From NCBI GenBank assembly GCA_023264085.1, contig JALQTF010000008.1, positions 1-17,483 of the forward strand: 17,483 bases of DNA. Reading direction: 5' to 3'. Every line of letters begins with the position of its first letter. Positions within the stretch are counted from its first letter, which is position 1. Made by a program: the position numbers and the translations under genes. Below are positions 16,684 through 17,483 of this stretch, in pieces. The DNA is from Acholeplasmataceae bacterium (GTDB taxonomy: Bacteria; Bacillota_I; Bacilli_A; Acholeplasmatales; Acholeplasmataceae). A model generated the notes under the pieces. The model saw only the letters and a program-made list of their open reading frames with translations. It searched no databases and was not told where the DNA came from.

Positions 16684-16687
16684 CTTC

Positions 16688-16885
16688 TTATGATTCTTCT
16701 TGTTTTGATTGTTTTTTTGCTAAAACAAGTTGACCCTTGTAATAACCGCTATTTGGTGTCACACGATGTGGAAGTGTAAACTCTCCAGTTTGTGGGCAAA
16801 CAACTAATGTTGGTGCTTGTAATTTATAGTGTGTACGTCTTTTTCTTTTTGCGGTTTTACCAGTTCTTCTAAAAGGAACTGCCAT
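16688..16885 (-). CDS. rpmF: 50S ribosomal protein bL32, cysteine-poor form
   Basis: The 65-residue basic protein begins MAVPFRRTGKTAKRKRRTHY and continues with the L32 hallmark LPHRVTPNSGYYKGQ (38-52). In zinc-binding L32 four cysteines sit at the equivalents of 30, 33, 43 and 46. Here only Cys30 remains; the others are Thr33, Thr43 and Ser46, so zinc cannot be held by the usual ribbon. The start is fixed by a full-length ribosome site, AAGGAGGTG, five bases upstream. It follows yceD by 12 bp, the usual bacterial pairing, and a short hairpin follows its stop codon. Confidence 0.96.
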   Translation of the reverse strand: MAVPFRRTGKTAKRKRRTHYKLQAPTLVVCPQTGEFTLPHRVTPNSGYYKGQLVLAKKQSKQEES

Positions 16886-16890
16886 GCATT

Positions 16891-16899
16891 CACCTCCTT
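16891..16899 (-). promoter_or_regulatory. Full-length Shine-Dalgarno site of rpmF
   Basis: On the minus strand this reads AAGGAGGTG, complementary over nine bases to the 3' end of 16S rRNA, five bases before the rpmF ATG. It overlaps the yceD stop codon (TAAGGAGGTG). This is the strongest ribosome site in the window and suits a highly expressed ribosomal protein. Confidence 0.85.
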
Positions 16900-17266
16900 A
16901 TGATGATGTTGGTTCTTCTAAAGCATCTTTATGATAAATTACGTATGGTTTTTCAGAAACAATAATACCTAAGAGAATGTCATTGATATTTATTGTTTTT
17001 GAGTATATGAAATCACAATCATCTAAATCACCAAATGTGATTTCTGTGTCAATATCCATTTCATATGGCACAGGTTTTAATGTTTTTGAACATGCAAGAT
17101 CCAATTGAATGGTTGCCTGTACAGAAAGTTGGATATAATTGCTTTTCTCAATAATATCATAGTTGAGTTTAAATGTTGGAATATTTAAAATGTCTATGAC
17201 GTGATGATCTTGGATGTCTATTAACATTGATTGTGTTTGTTGGGTGGGTAATAAAGGTATGTTCAT
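16898..17266 (-). CDS. YceD/DUF177 family protein (50S assembly-associated), short form
   Basis: YceD proteins are encoded next to rpmF in most bacteria and are linked to 23S rRNA and 50S subunit maturation. This 122-residue product keeps the core pattern around residues 50-80, where LDLACSKTLKPV (55-66) matches the family's Cys-x2-Cys-Leu-x-Pro block. Only Cys59 remains; the second cysteine position is Thr62. It ends soon after VSEKPYVIYHKD (103-114), lacking the cysteine-bearing C-terminal tail seen in longer members (about 160-180 residues). GAGG precedes the ATG and a consensus promoter lies immediately upstream. Identification relies on weak sequence signals plus the tight link to rpmF, which together make it likely. 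Confidence 0.8.
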   Translation of the reverse strand: MNIPLLPTQQTQSMLIDIQDHHVIDILNIPTFKLNYDIIEKSNYIQLSVQATIQLDLACSKTLKPVPYEMDIDTEITFGDLDDCDFIYSKTININDILLGIIVSEKPYVIYHKDALEEPTSS

Positions 17267-17286
17267 AATGTAACCTCAACTGAAAT

Positions 17287-17315
17287 AGTATAACGAATCC
17301 GTGCTTAATTGTCAA
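17287..17315 (-). promoter_or_regulatory. SigA-type promoter of the yceD-rpmF operon
   Basis: On the minus strand TTGACA (17315-17310), a perfect -35, is followed after exactly 17 bp by TATACT (17292-17287), a near-perfect -10. Transcription would begin near 17280, leaving a leader of about 14 bases to the yceD ATG at 17266. It is the best promoter match in the window and lies only a few bases past the stop codon of the preceding gene. Confidence 0.88.
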
Positions 17316-17320
17316 TGATT

Positions 17321-17483
17321 TTATTCAATAATACCGGATATTAATAAGGCTTTAAATGATTCATTGTCGGCATCTAACACATAGTCTTTAATATTGACGT
17401 CTTTAAGTATATCATCAATTGCTTCACTTGTATAATCGATACCATCAAACTTCACTTCAAACGTATCTAATGGATTAATGTCA
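17321..17483 (-). CDS. C-terminal end of an unrecognised protein (runs off the right edge)
   Basis: On the minus strand an open frame enters from the right edge and runs 53 codons to TAA at 17323-17321. The visible part is acidic and hydrophilic, rich in Asp, Glu and Ile, and ends KALLISGIIE. I do not recognise a family. In Bacillus the gene before yceD (ylbN) is ylbM (tmcAL), but this tail gives no positive evidence for that. No terminator is evident between it and yceD; the yceD -35 box starts six bases beyond its stop codon. Confidence 0.6.
   Translation of the reverse strand, partial: DINPLDTFEVKFDGIDYTSEAIDDILKDVNIKDYVLDADNESFKALLISGIIE

Noticed and set aside
1..17483. CRISPR array, tRNA or rRNA gene, insertion sequence, prophage or toxin-antitoxin module
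   Set aside because: No regularly spaced repeats, transposase, integrase or structural RNA was found by reading; nearly all sequence is accounted for by the listed genes.

Overview
The window is about 17.5 kb of compact, AT-rich bacterial DNA. TGA ends several genes (the zinc-ribbon membrane protein, the Nudix hydrolase, mnmA and nadE) and TGG encodes tryptophan, so the genetic code is standard. Shine-Dalgarno sites are strong and genes are tightly packed. Low GC, a cysteine-poor L32, a shortened YceD and an rsmH gene with no mraZ or cell-wall/division genes beside it suggest a low-GC Firmicute-like lineage. An Acholeplasma-type Mollicute is the best guess, but this is inference only; Mycoplasma and Spiroplasma are excluded by the use of TGA as stop. 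I see no tRNA, rRNA, CRISPR array, insertion sequence or prophage, and no gene-free stretch longer than about 110 bp.

Layout. (1) Positions 1-129, minus strand: the first 43 codons of a ring-cleaving dioxygenase/glyoxalase-fold gene. (2) 238-2925, plus strand: a three-gene overlapping operon with a condensation-domain-like acyltransferase, a zinc-ribbon six-helix membrane protein and a divergent prephenate dehydratase. (3) 2966-7196, minus strand, read right to left: a Nudix hydrolase, alanine dehydrogenase, a PlsC-like acyltransferase with a zinc ribbon, and a GltS-family transporter with an unusual inserted loop. It meets operon 2 at a shared bidirectional terminator. (4) 7307-9957, plus strand: glgA-glgC, which make ADP-glucose and polymerise it into glycogen. 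They have their own consensus-like promoter, divergent from the Nudix promoter. (5) 9985-17266, minus strand, read right to left: yceD-rpmF, a short hairpin terminator or attenuator, then rsmH-nadD-nadE-mnmA-recD2. It converges on glgC at a second bidirectional terminator. (6) 17321-17483, minus strand: the C-terminal 53 codons of an unrecognised gene.

How the genes work together. The right-hand cluster is housekeeping: 50S ribosome assembly and rRNA methylation, the last two steps of NAD synthesis (nadD, nadE), tRNA wobble-uridine thiolation (mnmA) and a RecD2 helicase. The glg pair is carbon storage. The Nudix-ald-plsC-gltS operon mixes nucleotide clean-up, alanine/pyruvate interconversion, phospholipid acylation and amino-acid/sodium transport. 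The left operon (acyltransferase, zinc-ribbon membrane protein, dehydratase) has no obvious joint pathway and is the best candidate here for undescribed biology. Most of the window is otherwise ordinary core genome.
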